DNA of 64,000 nucleotides from DATAES01 sp036493595 (lineage in GTDB: Bacteria; Actinomycetota; Acidimicrobiia; Acidimicrobiales; JACDCH01), in the NCBI GenBank assembly GCA_036493595.1, contig DASXPN010000008.1, positions 62,001-126,000 on the forward strand. The letters are read 5' to 3'. Positions 25,681 through 33,964 of the stretch are shown here, piece after piece. A model generated the notes under the pieces. The model made no database searches, was not told the origin of the DNA, and saw only the letters and a list, made by a program, of their open reading frames with translations. Position 1 is the stretch's first letter. Each line of letters begins with the position of its first letter. A program made the translations under genes and the position numbers.

Positions 25681-26202
25681 GTGGCTGACGGCCTGGACGT
25701 CTCCCGGCTGTCGCCTGGCGACGCGGTCGCGGCACTGCGTTCGTATCCTCGGCGGTTCCGCGCGCTGTTGACCTCGCTCGACGACGACTCACCTGCCGGT
25801 CTCGACGATGTCGTGCATCGCGCGGGGCACGACGGTCTGTCGGCCGTCGATCATGCGGATCACGTCGCACGATCGGTGGCGATACTCGGTGAAGCGTTGC
25901 GGCAGGTGCTCGTGCAGGAGGAACCATCACTGCTGCCCGCAGTCGCCGACGACGCGGCACGGGAGTGGCAGATCGCGGCACAGCCGTCGTCGGTCGAAGC
26001 GGTCCTCGACTTTCTCTCCGCCGAGTGCAACGCGTTGGCCGATGTCGTCGAGCACACCCCCGCCGACGCGTGGTCGCGCGCGGGAGTCGTCGCCGGGTCG
26101 GGACAGCAGATGACGGCCCTGGCCATCGTGCGCGAGGCGGTGTCGACCGGTGCCAATCACCTGCGTGCCGCGGAGCGAGCCATCGAGGCGGCCAAGCGGT
26201 AG
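25681..26202 (+). CDS. DinB-like hypothetical protein
   Basis: A 173-residue helical protein. It shares the general DinB layout with its upstream neighbour (DHADHVARSVAILGEALRQV in the middle and VREAVSTGANHLRAAERAIE at the end). Some histidines expected for metal binding are less clear. The GTG start is three bases after the preceding stop, with no separate promoter space. Probably a duplicated and diverged partner of that gene. Function unknown. Confidence 0.65.
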   Translation: MADGLDVSRLSPGDAVAALRSYPRRFRALLTSLDDDSPAGLDDVVHRAGHDGLSAVDHADHVARSVAILGEALRQVLVQEEPSLLPAVADDAAREWQIAAQPSSVEAVLDFLSAECNALADVVEHTPADAWSRAGVVAGSGQQMTALAIVREAVSTGANHLRAAERAIEAAKR

Positions 26203-26249
26203 ACGAAGCTCGGCGCGACGCAAGCTCGGCGCCGTGCGACGCTGGCGCG

Positions 26250-27359
26250 GTGCGCTACCGCCGGATGCCCATCGAGATCGAGTCACCGGAGCAGCTGGGC
26301 TACGACACCATCGCCCACAACCTCTCCGAGAGCTCTGCCGCCGATCGGCGGCTGCGCGACCTCGGGATCGATGTCGATGTCGACGACTTGTTGCTCTGCT
26401 ACGGCGACCATCTCGGCGACCCGGAGCTGCGCGAGGTGATCGGTGCGATCGACGGCGTCGCGCCCGAGTCGGTGCTCGTCACGCCAGGCGCGGCGGCCGC
26501 GTTGTTCTTCGCCGCCACCTCGTCCCTCGAGGCAGCCGATCACGCGGTCGTGCTACGGACCAACTACGCGACCAACCTCGAGACACCGCGGGCCATCGGC
26601 GCGGACATCGAACCGTTCGACTTGCGCTTCGAGGACGGCTGGCGCCTCGACGTCGATCGCCTGCGGGCGCGAGTGCGTCAGGACACGCGGCTCATCAGCG
26701 TCACCTATCCGCACAACCCGACCGGCTCGGTCATCGACGCACCCACACTCCACGCGCTCGTCGATCTCGCAGAACGAACAGCCGCCACGTTGATCGTCGA
26801 CGAGACCTACCGCGATCTGGCCTACGGCGAGCGGCTCCCGCTCGCGGCCAGCCTCTCCTCCAACGTCGTCAGCGTGTCGTCGATGTCGAAGACGTACGGC
26901 GTCCCGGGGCTACGGATCGGCTGGGCGGTCTGCCACGACCCCGCGAGGTTCGAGCGGCTCCTCGCCGCGAAGGAGCAAGCGGTCATCTGCGGCGCCACCA
27001 TCGACGAAGCGCTGGCGGCGCGAATCCTCGCGGCGCGAGATCGAGTCCTCCCCGTCATCCTGGATGACGTGCGAGGGCGGCTCGACATCGTGCGCGAGTG
27101 GATGGCGAGCCAGCCGACGTTCGAGTGGATCGAGCCGCGCGGCGGCGTGGTCGGACTCGTACGCGCCGTGCCGGACATCGACTTCGACGCGGCCGAGTTC
27201 CATCGCGCGCTGTTGCAGGACTTCGGCACCTACGTCGGCGCCGGTCGCTGGTTCGAGCTCAACGACCGCTGGTTCCGTCTCGGGTTCGGTTGGCCGACGA
27301 TTCCGCACCTGCACGCGGGACTCGACGCGCTCTCGGCCGCAGCTACCGCCGCTACTTGA
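26250..27359 (+). CDS. Pyridoxal-phosphate aminotransferase, class I/II
   Basis: A 369-residue fold-type I PLP enzyme. The SVTYPHNPTGSVI motif, VDETYRDLAYGERLPLA with the cofactor Asp/Tyr, and SMSKTYGVPGLRIGW with the Schiff-base Lys are all present. GTG 26250 gives the RYRRMPIEIESPEQLGY start; ATG 26265 is an alternative. It could be an amino acid aminotransferase or a C-S lyase relative; the substrate cannot be read from sequence. The stop overlaps the convergent 27352 gene by 8 bases. Confidence 0.82.
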   Translation: MRYRRMPIEIESPEQLGYDTIAHNLSESSAADRRLRDLGIDVDVDDLLLCYGDHLGDPELREVIGAIDGVAPESVLVTPGAAAALFFAATSSLEAADHAVVLRTNYATNLETPRAIGADIEPFDLRFEDGWRLDVDRLRARVRQDTRLISVTYPHNPTGSVIDAPTLHALVDLAERTAATLIVDETYRDLAYGERLPLAASLSSNVVSVSSMSKTYGVPGLRIGWAVCHDPARFERLLAAKEQAVICGATIDEALAARILAARDRVLPVILDDVRGRLDIVREWMASQPTFEWIEPRGGVVGLVRAVPDIDFDAAEFHRALLQDFGTYVGAGRWFELNDRWFRLGFGWPTIPHLHAGLDALSAAATAAT

Positions 27360-27858
27360 TGTCCGACCAGTCTTCGGGGTTGTCCTCGACGAAGTGCTGC
27401 AGGACCTCGCCCTTCACCCCGTCGACGAGCACAATGCCTCGCTGCTTCGGGGGCTCTTCGCTCGAGTAGAGCAGGATGCGCCACGTCGGGCGGCTGCGAA
27501 TACCGCGCCAGCCGAGCTGTGCCGATGCGTGACCCACCGGGAAACCGACTGTCTGCCCTGCGGAGGCGAGCGCATCACGCTCATCGACATCGAGATCGAA
27601 ACCGGCTTGGAACGAGTAGACGCCGAACAGGATCAAGCCGATCCCGCCCCACAGGAATCCGACGTTCACGAGCACCGGATCGGAGTTGCGGGTGGCCGTC
27701 CATGCCAGCACTGCACCGAGGCCGATCAGCATGTAGAGCACGGCAGGAATCCGCCGGCGATTGTTGTTCGGGAACATGTACGGGCCGACGTAGCTGACGG
27801 CGTCGAGATCCGCGGGAAGCTCGTCGCGGATCTCCTCGTCTCCGGTCATTGCCCTCAT
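27352..27858 (-). CDS. Small two-helix membrane protein of unknown function
   Basis: A 168-residue protein with an acidic N-terminus, a YVGPYMFPNNNRRR segment, two close membrane helices (about residues 40-58 and 65-83) and a soluble C-terminal domain of about 80 residues. The ATG overlaps the HIT gene stop by four bases (ATGA), so expression is linked to HIT and thrS. I recognise no family. The two helices and a cytoplasmic C-terminal domain resemble small PH-like membrane proteins, but this is only an impression. Confidence 0.65.
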   Translation of the reverse strand: MRAMTGDEEIRDELPADLDAVSYVGPYMFPNNNRRRIPAVLYMLIGLGAVLAWTATRNSDPVLVNVGFLWGGIGLILFGVYSFQAGFDLDVDERDALASAGQTVGFPVGHASAQLGWRGIRSRPTWRILLYSSEEPPKQRGIVLVDGVKGEVLQHFVEDNPEDWSDIK

Positions 27859-28370
27859 TGTCGTGGCTGGCCCCAGGCGGCACGCAATTTCCGCCAGGTG
27901 TCCGGCAGCGACTCGGGCAGCACCCGGGTCTCCGCCACGGACGTCATGAAGTTCGAGTCGGCGTCCCATCGCGGCATCACGTGGACATGAAGATGCTGCG
28001 GGATCCCGGCCCCGGCCGCCGCCCCCAGGTTCACGCCGACGTTCAGGCCGTGCGGACGGTAGGCCGCCTTGATCGCCCGCACGCACTCGGTGACTGCGAG
28101 CCACAGCTCGGTGTGCTCCTCGGGACTCAGGTCCTCGAGATGGCCCACCTCGCGATACGGCATCACCAGGACGTGGCCGCTGATGTACGGGTAGCGATTC
28201 AAGATGGCGAAGACGCGCTCGCCCCGCCACACGATGTGTGTCTCGTCGTCCGCAAGGCCGCTCTCGAGGATGCGGGTGAACACGTCACCGCCCGCCGAAT
28301 CCGGGCCCGAATCGTCCCCCGTCACCTCTTCGATGTATGTGGCGCGCCAACCCGCCCACAACCGGTCCAT
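27855..28370 (-). CDS. HIT-family hydrolase/adenylyltransferase (Ap4A phosphorylase-like)
   Basis: A 171-residue nucleotide-binding protein with the histidine triad HLHVHV (residues 126-131), preceded by NRYPYISGHVLVMPYREVGH. Actinobacterial homologues next to thrS are diadenosine tetraphosphate phosphorylases. The true start is ATG 28368-28370 (MDRLWAGWR). The open frame continues 21 codons upstream but only by reading through the palindromic repeat at 28384-28435. It lies between thrS and a small membrane protein on the same strand. Confidence 0.9.
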   Translation of the reverse strand: MDRLWAGWRATYIEEVTGDDSGPDSAGGDVFTRILESGLADDETHIVWRGERVFAILNRYPYISGHVLVMPYREVGHLEDLSPEEHTELWLAVTECVRAIKAAYRPHGLNVGVNLGAAAGAGIPQHLHVHVMPRWDADSNFMTSVAETRVLPESLPDTWRKLRAAWGQPRQ

Positions 28371-28383
28371 CCTCGTCACACGC

Positions 28384-28435
28384 CCGAACTCCCGGTCCAT
28401 TGCGGGGCCCTGGCCCCGCAATGGCACCAACATTC
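28384..28435. repeat. 52-base palindromic intergenic repeat, copy 1
   Basis: This element sits between the thrS stop and the HIT start. It has a 13-base inverted repeat (CCATTGCGGGGCC and its complement) with a CT loop, followed on the plus strand by ACCAACATTC. It matches a second copy at 37929-37980 without gaps at 46 of 52 positions. It lies just beyond a gene end, like bacterial REP elements. Confidence 0.75.
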
Positions 28436-28446
28436 GTCGGTGGCCG

Positions 28447-30408
28447 TCATGTGCGGGACGTGACGTCGGTGCGGAGGCGGTCCACGAACGCGTCGACGTG
28501 CACGTCGCGTTCGGGACGTTGCGAACCGCGGGCGTTCACGCCGACAGTGCCGTGCTCGACGTCGTCGTCACCGACGACGAGTACGTACGGGAGCTTCTCG
28601 AGCTTCGCCTTGCGGATGCGTCCGCCGAGCGGTTCGTTGGCCTCCACCATGTCGGCCCGGAAGCCCTCGGCCCGCAACCGGTCGACGAGACGCATCGCGT
28701 AGGCGTCGTGCGCATCGCTGATCGGCAGCACCCGTGCTTGCACGGGTGCGAGCCACGCGGGGAACGCGCCTGCGTAGTGCTCGACGAGTACGCCGAAGAA
28801 CCGCTCGATCGATCCGAAGAGGGCGCGGTGGATCATGATCGGACGGTGCTTCTCGTTGTCGGCGCCGATGTACGAGAGGTCGAACCGCTGCGGCTCCTGG
28901 AAATCGAGCTGGATCGTGGACATCTGCCAGGTGCGGCCGATGGCGTCGCGCGCCTGCACGGAGATCTTCGGTCCGTAGAAGGCACCGCCGCCCTCGTCCA
29001 TGACGAGGTCGAGGTCCTTCGTGAGCGCAACCGCGCGTAGGGCCTCGGTGGCTTCGTCCCACTCTTCGTCGGTCCCGACGGCCTTGTCTTCGGGCTTGGT
29101 CGACAGCTCGAGGTAGAAGTCGTTCAGGCCGTAGTCGCGAAGCAGGTCGAGGACGAAGGTCAGCAGTGAGCCGAGCTCGTCACCCATCTGCTCCTTCGAG
29201 CAGAAGATGTGCGCGTCGTCCTGCGTCATGCCTCGCACGCGCGTGAGCCCGTGGATGACACCGGACTTCTCGTAGCGGTACACCGAGCCGAACTCGAACA
29301 GCCGCACCGGCAGCTCCCGATAGGAGCGCAGGCGGCTGCGGAAGATCAGGATGTGGAACGGGCAGTTCATCGGCTTGAGGTAGTACCGCTGCCCGTCGTC
29401 GAGCTCCATCGGCGGGAACATGCCGTCCGCGAACCAGTCGAGATGGCCGGACGTCTCGAACAGCTCCTCCTTCGAGATGTGCGGTGAGTTCACGAACTCG
29501 TAGCCGGCGGCGATGTGGCGCTGGCGCGAGTAGTCCTCCATCAGCATCCGTACGAGCCCGCCCTTCGGGTGGAACACGGCGAGGCCGGAGCCGATCTCGT
29601 CGGGGAAGCTGAACAGGTCGAGCTCGACGCCGAGCTTGCGGTGATCACGCTTCGCCGCTTCCTCGAGCCGGTGGAGATGCGCGTCGAGGTCGGCCTTCGA
29701 CGCCCACGCCGTGCCGTAGATGCGTTGCAGTTGCGGGTTCTTCTCGTTGCCGCGCCAATAGGCGCCGGCGACGCGCATCAACTTGAAGTGGCCGAGGTGG
29801 CGACTCGTGTCCTCGACGTGCGGACCGCGGCACAAGTCGATGAAGCGCGGCGGGTTCTCGTACGTGCGCACGCGACCGGACTCGGTCGCCGACATCGGAT
29901 CAGTTGACGCATCATCGATGATCTCGAGCTTGTACTTGTGATCCTTGAAGACGATTCGGGCCTCGTCCGCCGCGATCTCGTCACGGATGAACGGCTGCGC
30001 GTCCTTCACGATCTCGCGCATGCGCGCTTCGACGCGCGGCAGGTCGTCCTCCGTGAAGTGGCGACCATCGGGAAGCTCGAAGTCGTAGTAGAAGCCGTCC
30101 TCGATCGGCGGCCCGATGCCGAACGTGGCACCCGGGAAGAGGTCGAGCACGGCCTGCGCGAGCACGTGGGCCGTCGAGTGGCGGATCGTATAGAGACCGC
30201 GCTCGTCGCGGTCGGTGACGATCGCGACCTCGTCGCCGTCGGCGAGCGGCCAGACGAGATCGCGCTCGACGCCGTTGACGTTGGCGATCACCGCGGCCTT
30301 GCGCAGCCCCCGGCCGATCGCGGCGGCCAGATCACCGGCGGTCGTCCCGGTGGCGACGTCGCGCGTCGAGCCATCGGGAAGCCGGATCGTGATCTGGTCG
30401 CTGGCCAT
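28447..30408 (-). CDS. thrS: Threonyl-tRNA synthetase
   Basis: A 653-residue class II synthetase. The domain order is standard: N-terminal TGS domain (1-66), second additional domain with the editing-site HSTAHVLAQA motif, catalytic core with YLKPMNCPFHILIFRS and DAHIFCSKEQMGDE, and C-terminal anticodon-binding domain. The ATG is 10 bases after the plsC stop. Linkage of thrS to a HIT protein is the same as in mycobacteria. Confidence 0.97.
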   Translation of the reverse strand: MASDQITIRLPDGSTRDVATGTTAGDLAAAIGRGLRKAAVIANVNGVERDLVWPLADGDEVAIVTDRDERGLYTIRHSTAHVLAQAVLDLFPGATFGIGPPIEDGFYYDFELPDGRHFTEDDLPRVEARMREIVKDAQPFIRDEIAADEARIVFKDHKYKLEIIDDASTDPMSATESGRVRTYENPPRFIDLCRGPHVEDTSRHLGHFKLMRVAGAYWRGNEKNPQLQRIYGTAWASKADLDAHLHRLEEAAKRDHRKLGVELDLFSFPDEIGSGLAVFHPKGGLVRMLMEDYSRQRHIAAGYEFVNSPHISKEELFETSGHLDWFADGMFPPMELDDGQRYYLKPMNCPFHILIFRSRLRSYRELPVRLFEFGSVYRYEKSGVIHGLTRVRGMTQDDAHIFCSKEQMGDELGSLLTFVLDLLRDYGLNDFYLELSTKPEDKAVGTDEEWDEATEALRAVALTKDLDLVMDEGGGAFYGPKISVQARDAIGRTWQMSTIQLDFQEPQRFDLSYIGADNEKHRPIMIHRALFGSIERFFGVLVEHYAGAFPAWLAPVQARVLPISDAHDAYAMRLVDRLRAEGFRADMVEANEPLGGRIRKAKLEKLPYVLVVGDDDVEHGTVGVNARGSQRPERDVHVDAFVDRLRTDVTSRT

Positions 30409-30418
30409 GCCGTTGACG

Positions 30419-31267
30419 TTAGTGAGCGGCTGACACGGCTCCCGGCGGATTCAACACGTCGGCGGACGAGCGTCGACTCGGCGTGGCCGCAGTCTCGAGC
30501 GGGATCGTGCCGCTGTCACCGTTCGCCGGTTGCACATGCGCGACCTCGGTCGGCAGGCCCTCGGCCCGCTTCGTGGCGTAGGTGTCGACGTACTCCTGGC
30601 CCGACAGGTTGCGGATCTCGAACATCACTTCGTCGATCAGTTGCCGCAGCGTCATGTGATCGTCGGCGCGCTCGAGATAGTGCGCCACCGCGATCGGGCG
30701 GCCGAAGTGGATCTCGCACGCCTTGAACGGCTTCGGCACCTTCGCGTCGGGAGGCTGGATGTCGCGCGTGCCGCGGAACCCGACCGGCACCAGCGGTGCC
30801 CCGGTACGCAACGCGAGTCGCGCCGGACCGGTGTGTCCCTTGTGCAGCAGCCCGTCGCGCGAACGCGTGCCCTCGGGATAGATGCCGAACAGCTCACCGC
30901 GGTCGAGCACGCTCGCCGCGGCGCGCAACGCACCTTCAGCGGCGTTGCCACCCGAACGGTCGATGGGAATCATCCCCATCGCGGGGAACAGATACTTCGT
31001 CTTCCAGCTGTCCATGTACTCGGCCTTGCCGACGTACGTGATACGTCTCGGCAGGATCAACGGGAGCATGAACGAGTCGATCACCGACGTGTGGTTCGGG
31101 CAGAGGATGGCCGGCCCCGACGGCGGGACGTGCTCCAGCCCGGTGACTCGCACCTTCCACGCGAACTTGAAGATGGGCGACAGCACGGCCTTCGCCACCG
31201 TGTACAGCTGACCGACCTTCGTGGACGCGTCGGCCCCGGTTTCGCGCGATGCAGTCTCACCCCCCAC
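30419..31267 (-). CDS. plsC: 1-acyl-sn-glycerol-3-phosphate acyltransferase (PlsC family)
   Basis: A 282-residue membrane-associated acyltransferase. The NHTSVID block (H-x4-D) and YPEGTRSRDG block are intact, with GMIPIDRSGG between them. It makes phosphatidic acid or a related lipid. The C-terminal 50 residues are variable. GTG 31267 is the predicted start, with GGTGAAAGA upstream. It lies 54 bases after mshC and 10 bases before thrS in the long minus-strand operon. Confidence 0.9.
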   Translation of the reverse strand: MGGETASRETGADASTKVGQLYTVAKAVLSPIFKFAWKVRVTGLEHVPPSGPAILCPNHTSVIDSFMLPLILPRRITYVGKAEYMDSWKTKYLFPAMGMIPIDRSGGNAAEGALRAAASVLDRGELFGIYPEGTRSRDGLLHKGHTGPARLALRTGAPLVPVGFRGTRDIQPPDAKVPKPFKACEIHFGRPIAVAHYLERADDHMTLRQLIDEVMFEIRNLSGQEYVDTYATKRAEGLPTEVAHVQPANGDSGTIPLETAATPSRRSSADVLNPPGAVSAAH

Positions 31268-31321
31268 ATTCGGAGTCTTTCACCAGAGAGCCGTCGACGT
31301 AACCGCGTTCAGCCGGTTGCG

Positions 31322-32440
31322 TCAGTTGCGGAGATCGATCCCGAGAAGCTCGGCTGCCGCGCTGACACCGTGACCTGCAGCAACGCTGGCGTCGACCGAC
31401 TCGACGGCGGTGGCGGTGTCGAGATCGTCGTCGAGCGCGGCGCGCACCTCATCGAGCGCGCCGTCTCCCGTGCCCGATGTCCGCCAACGCTCCACGCGCT
31501 CGGCGGCGCGCGGCATGCGGCTCTCGTCCCATTCCCACGGGTCGCGGTAGTGGTTCTCGGTGATCATGAGTCGAACTGCTGGTGCTTCCCATTGCTTCAG
31601 CAGATCCGAGATGAACACCAGGTTGCCCAACGACTTCGACATCTTCTCGCCGTCCATGCGGACCATCGCCTGATGCATCCAGTGCCGCACGAACGGCTCG
31701 CCCGTCGCCGCCTCGGATTGCGCCCGCTCGCATTCGTGATGCGGGAAGATCAGGTCGGCTCCCCCGCCGTGCAGGTCGATGGTCGTGCCGAGCTCGCGCA
31801 ACGCCAGCGCGGAGCACTCGATGTGCCAGCCCGGCCGTCCGGGACCCCACATCGACTCCCACGACGGCTCGTCGTCGAGCGAGGGCTGCCACAACACGAA
31901 GTCGAGCGGGTTGCGCTTGTTGGGATCGTCGACGTTGCCGCCGCGCTCCGCGGCGTACTCGAGCATCTGCTCGCGGCTGTAGTGCGAGACGCTGCCGAAG
32001 TCGGGGAACGTCGAGATGTCGAAGTACACCGCGCCGCCGGCAACGTAGGCGTGGCCGCGATCGAGCACCATGCCGATGAACCCGCGGATGTCGGGGATGG
32101 CCGATGTCGCGCGCGGTTCGCTCCAGCACGGCAACACGTCGAGCGCCGACATATCCGCATCGAAACGAGCGGTCTCGGCGGCGGCGAGGTCGAGGTAGTG
32201 CACGCCGAGTGACCGGGCCTTGGCGAGGATCGAGTCGTCGACGTCGGTGACATTGCGCACGCACTTGGTGTCATGTCCGAGGTCACGCAACCGTCGCTGC
32301 AACACGTCGTAGGTGAGGTACACGGCGGCGTGGCCGACGTGGGTCGCGTCGTACGGCGTGATGCCGCACGTGTACAGCGTGACCACCGGCCCCGGCTCGA
32401 ACGGCACGACTGCCTGCCGGGCGGTGTCGTACAGGCGCAT
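31322..32440 (-). CDS. mshC: Cysteine:glucosaminyl-inositol ligase MshC-like
   Basis: A 372-residue relative of cysteinyl-tRNA synthetase. Its class I signature is CGITPYDATHVGHA. This is the version found in MshC; true CysS proteins have CGPTVYDxxHIGNAR. Zinc ligands in WHIECSALA and HHECE and the KMSKS loop are present, and the tRNA-binding C-terminus of CysS is short. MshC joins cysteine to GlcN-inositol in mycothiol synthesis. The ATG is five bases after npdG. Experimental distinction from CysS would need substrate tests. Confidence 0.88.
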   Translation of the reverse strand: MRLYDTARQAVVPFEPGPVVTLYTCGITPYDATHVGHAAVYLTYDVLQRRLRDLGHDTKCVRNVTDVDDSILAKARSLGVHYLDLAAAETARFDADMSALDVLPCWSEPRATSAIPDIRGFIGMVLDRGHAYVAGGAVYFDISTFPDFGSVSHYSREQMLEYAAERGGNVDDPNKRNPLDFVLWQPSLDDEPSWESMWGPGRPGWHIECSALALRELGTTIDLHGGGADLIFPHHECERAQSEAATGEPFVRHWMHQAMVRMDGEKMSKSLGNLVFISDLLKQWEAPAVRLMITENHYRDPWEWDESRMPRAAERVERWRTSGTGDGALDEVRAALDDDLDTATAVESVDASVAAGHGVSAAAELLGIDLRN

Positions 32441-32445
32441 GGGGC

Positions 32446-33120
32446 TCACTCGGACGGAGGGGTCGACTCCGGGATGCCGGTGAACGTGACGCCCACCCGC
32501 GTCTTGTAGTGCATGTTGAGCTGCAGGAGCACCGCCGTGAACGACTCGATGGGCGTGGCCAGCGAGAGGCCGCCCGCGTCGAGGGGCCGCATGTTCGGGA
32601 TCTTCGACACGATCTCCGCCGTCGCATCGGTGGCCCGCCTGTGATCCGAGCAGATCAGCACGTCGCTGACGATCGGATGGTCGAGATCGCCGAGCTCCTT
32701 GGCCGGCACGTGGTGAAACGCCGCCGCCACCTGGCAATGGGGCACCGCCGCTTGCACACTCGCCGCCACCGATCCACGGGGCGGCACGAGAGGCTGGAAT
32801 TCCTTGCCGATGCGGGTGAGGGCGTTGGCCATCGAGATGACCACCTTGCCCCGCAGAAGATGCTCGACCGAAGTCGCCGTCTGTGTGGCACCGTCCCACG
32901 GTGTGGCGATCACCACGAGGTCGGTGTCGGCGGCGGTCTCGTTGTCGCCCGCGCCGATCTCGAGATGGCGTTCGGGCCAGCGCGCGAGCAGCTCGTCCAC
33001 CTTCTCCATCGCCCGGTACTTCGACCGCGAACCGATGACGACGTCGAAGCCGGCCACCGCGAGACGGCAAGCGAGAGCACTGCCGGCGGGTCCGGTGCCC
33101 CCCAGGATTCCAATCCGCAC
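32446..33120 (-). CDS. npdG: F420-dependent NADP reductase
   Basis: A 224-residue dehydrogenase with an N-terminal Rossmann fold (RIGILGGTGPAGSALACRLA), the VVIGSR segment that binds the NADP phosphate, the middle VISMANAL motif and the C-terminal GGLSLATPIE region. It moves hydride between NADPH and cofactor F420. GTG at 33118-33120 is the start. It heads the npdG-mshC-plsC-thrS-HIT run, opposite to the fabI-like gene; both promoters must lie in 33121-33179. Confidence 0.9.
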   Translation of the reverse strand: MRIGILGGTGPAGSALACRLAVAGFDVVIGSRSKYRAMEKVDELLARWPERHLEIGAGDNETAADTDLVVIATPWDGATQTATSVEHLLRGKVVISMANALTRIGKEFQPLVPPRGSVAASVQAAVPHCQVAAAFHHVPAKELGDLDHPIVSDVLICSDHRRATDATAEIVSKIPNMRPLDAGGLSLATPIESFTAVLLQLNMHYKTRVGVTFTGIPESTPPSE

Positions 33121-33179
33121 GTCAGGAGATTAGAGGGAAGGCCGTAACGTCCTGCCATTCGGGAGAGGTCGGAGGCCCC

Positions 33180-33953
33180 ATGGGACTGGTGGAAGGCAAG
33201 CGCATCCTCGTCACGGGCGTGCTCACGGACGACTCGTTGGCGTTCGCCGTCGCACGGATCGCGCAGGAGCAGGGTGCCGAAATCGTGCTGACCGGGGCCG
33301 GCCGCGGGCTGCGGTTGACCGAGCGGGTCGCACGCCGGTTGCCGTCCGAGCCCGAGGTGCTCGAGCTCGACGTGACCGTGAGCGAACATGCGAACGCGGT
33401 CCGGGACCGGCTGGCCGAGAAGTGGGGCACGGTCGACGGCGCGCTGCACGCCATCGGGTTCGCGCCGCCGTCGTGTCTCGGTGGCGGCTTCCTCGAAGCG
33501 CCGTGGGAGGACGTGTCGGTCGCGCTGCAGGTGTCGGCCTACTCGTTGAAGGTGCTGGCGGACGTGGTCGTGCCGCTGATGGAGGGCGGAGGCTCGATCG
33601 TCGGGCTCGACTTCGACAACAGCACGCAGGCATGGCCCGCCTACGACTGGATGGGTGTGGCCAAGGCTGCGCTCGAGTCGTCGGCTCGGTACTTGGCACG
33701 CGAGCTCGGGCCTCGAGGGGTACGGGTGAACCTGGTGGCGGCCGGTCCGATCAAGACGCTCGCGGCGAGGTCGATCAGCGGGTTCGCCCGCTTCGAAGAC
33801 GTGTGGGACGAGCGGGCGCCGCTCGGCTGGGACGTGAAGGGCGACCACGAGGCCGTCGGCCGGGCCTGCGTGGCGCTGCTGTCCGACTGGTTCCCGAAGA
33901 CCACCGGCGAGCTCGTCCACGTCGACGGCGGCTTCCACGCCGTCGGCGCCTGA
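33180..33953 (+). CDS. fabI: Enoyl-ACP reductase, InhA/FabI type
   Basis: A 257-residue NADH-dependent reductase that finishes each fatty-acid elongation cycle. It begins GLVEGKRILVTGVLTDDSLA, has ALHAIGFAPP, the Y-x6-K active-site pair in YDWMGVAKAALES and the GPIKTLAARSISGF substrate loop. The ribosome-binding site is GGGAGAGGTCGGAGG before the ATG. No fabG neighbour is present, unlike the mycobacterial fabG-inhA pair. Confidence 0.94.
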   Translation: MGLVEGKRILVTGVLTDDSLAFAVARIAQEQGAEIVLTGAGRGLRLTERVARRLPSEPEVLELDVTVSEHANAVRDRLAEKWGTVDGALHAIGFAPPSCLGGGFLEAPWEDVSVALQVSAYSLKVLADVVVPLMEGGGSIVGLDFDNSTQAWPAYDWMGVAKAALESSARYLARELGPRGVRVNLVAAGPIKTLAARSISGFARFEDVWDERAPLGWDVKGDHEAVGRACVALLSDWFPKTTGELVHVDGGFHAVGA

Positions 33954-33964
33954 CTCGAGAGGCG

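Noticed and set aside
28371..28433. Longer start for the HIT protein (ATG 28433)
   Set aside because: The extra 21 codons are just the translated 52-base repeat; the same peptide-like start appears at the other repeat copy where no gene follows.
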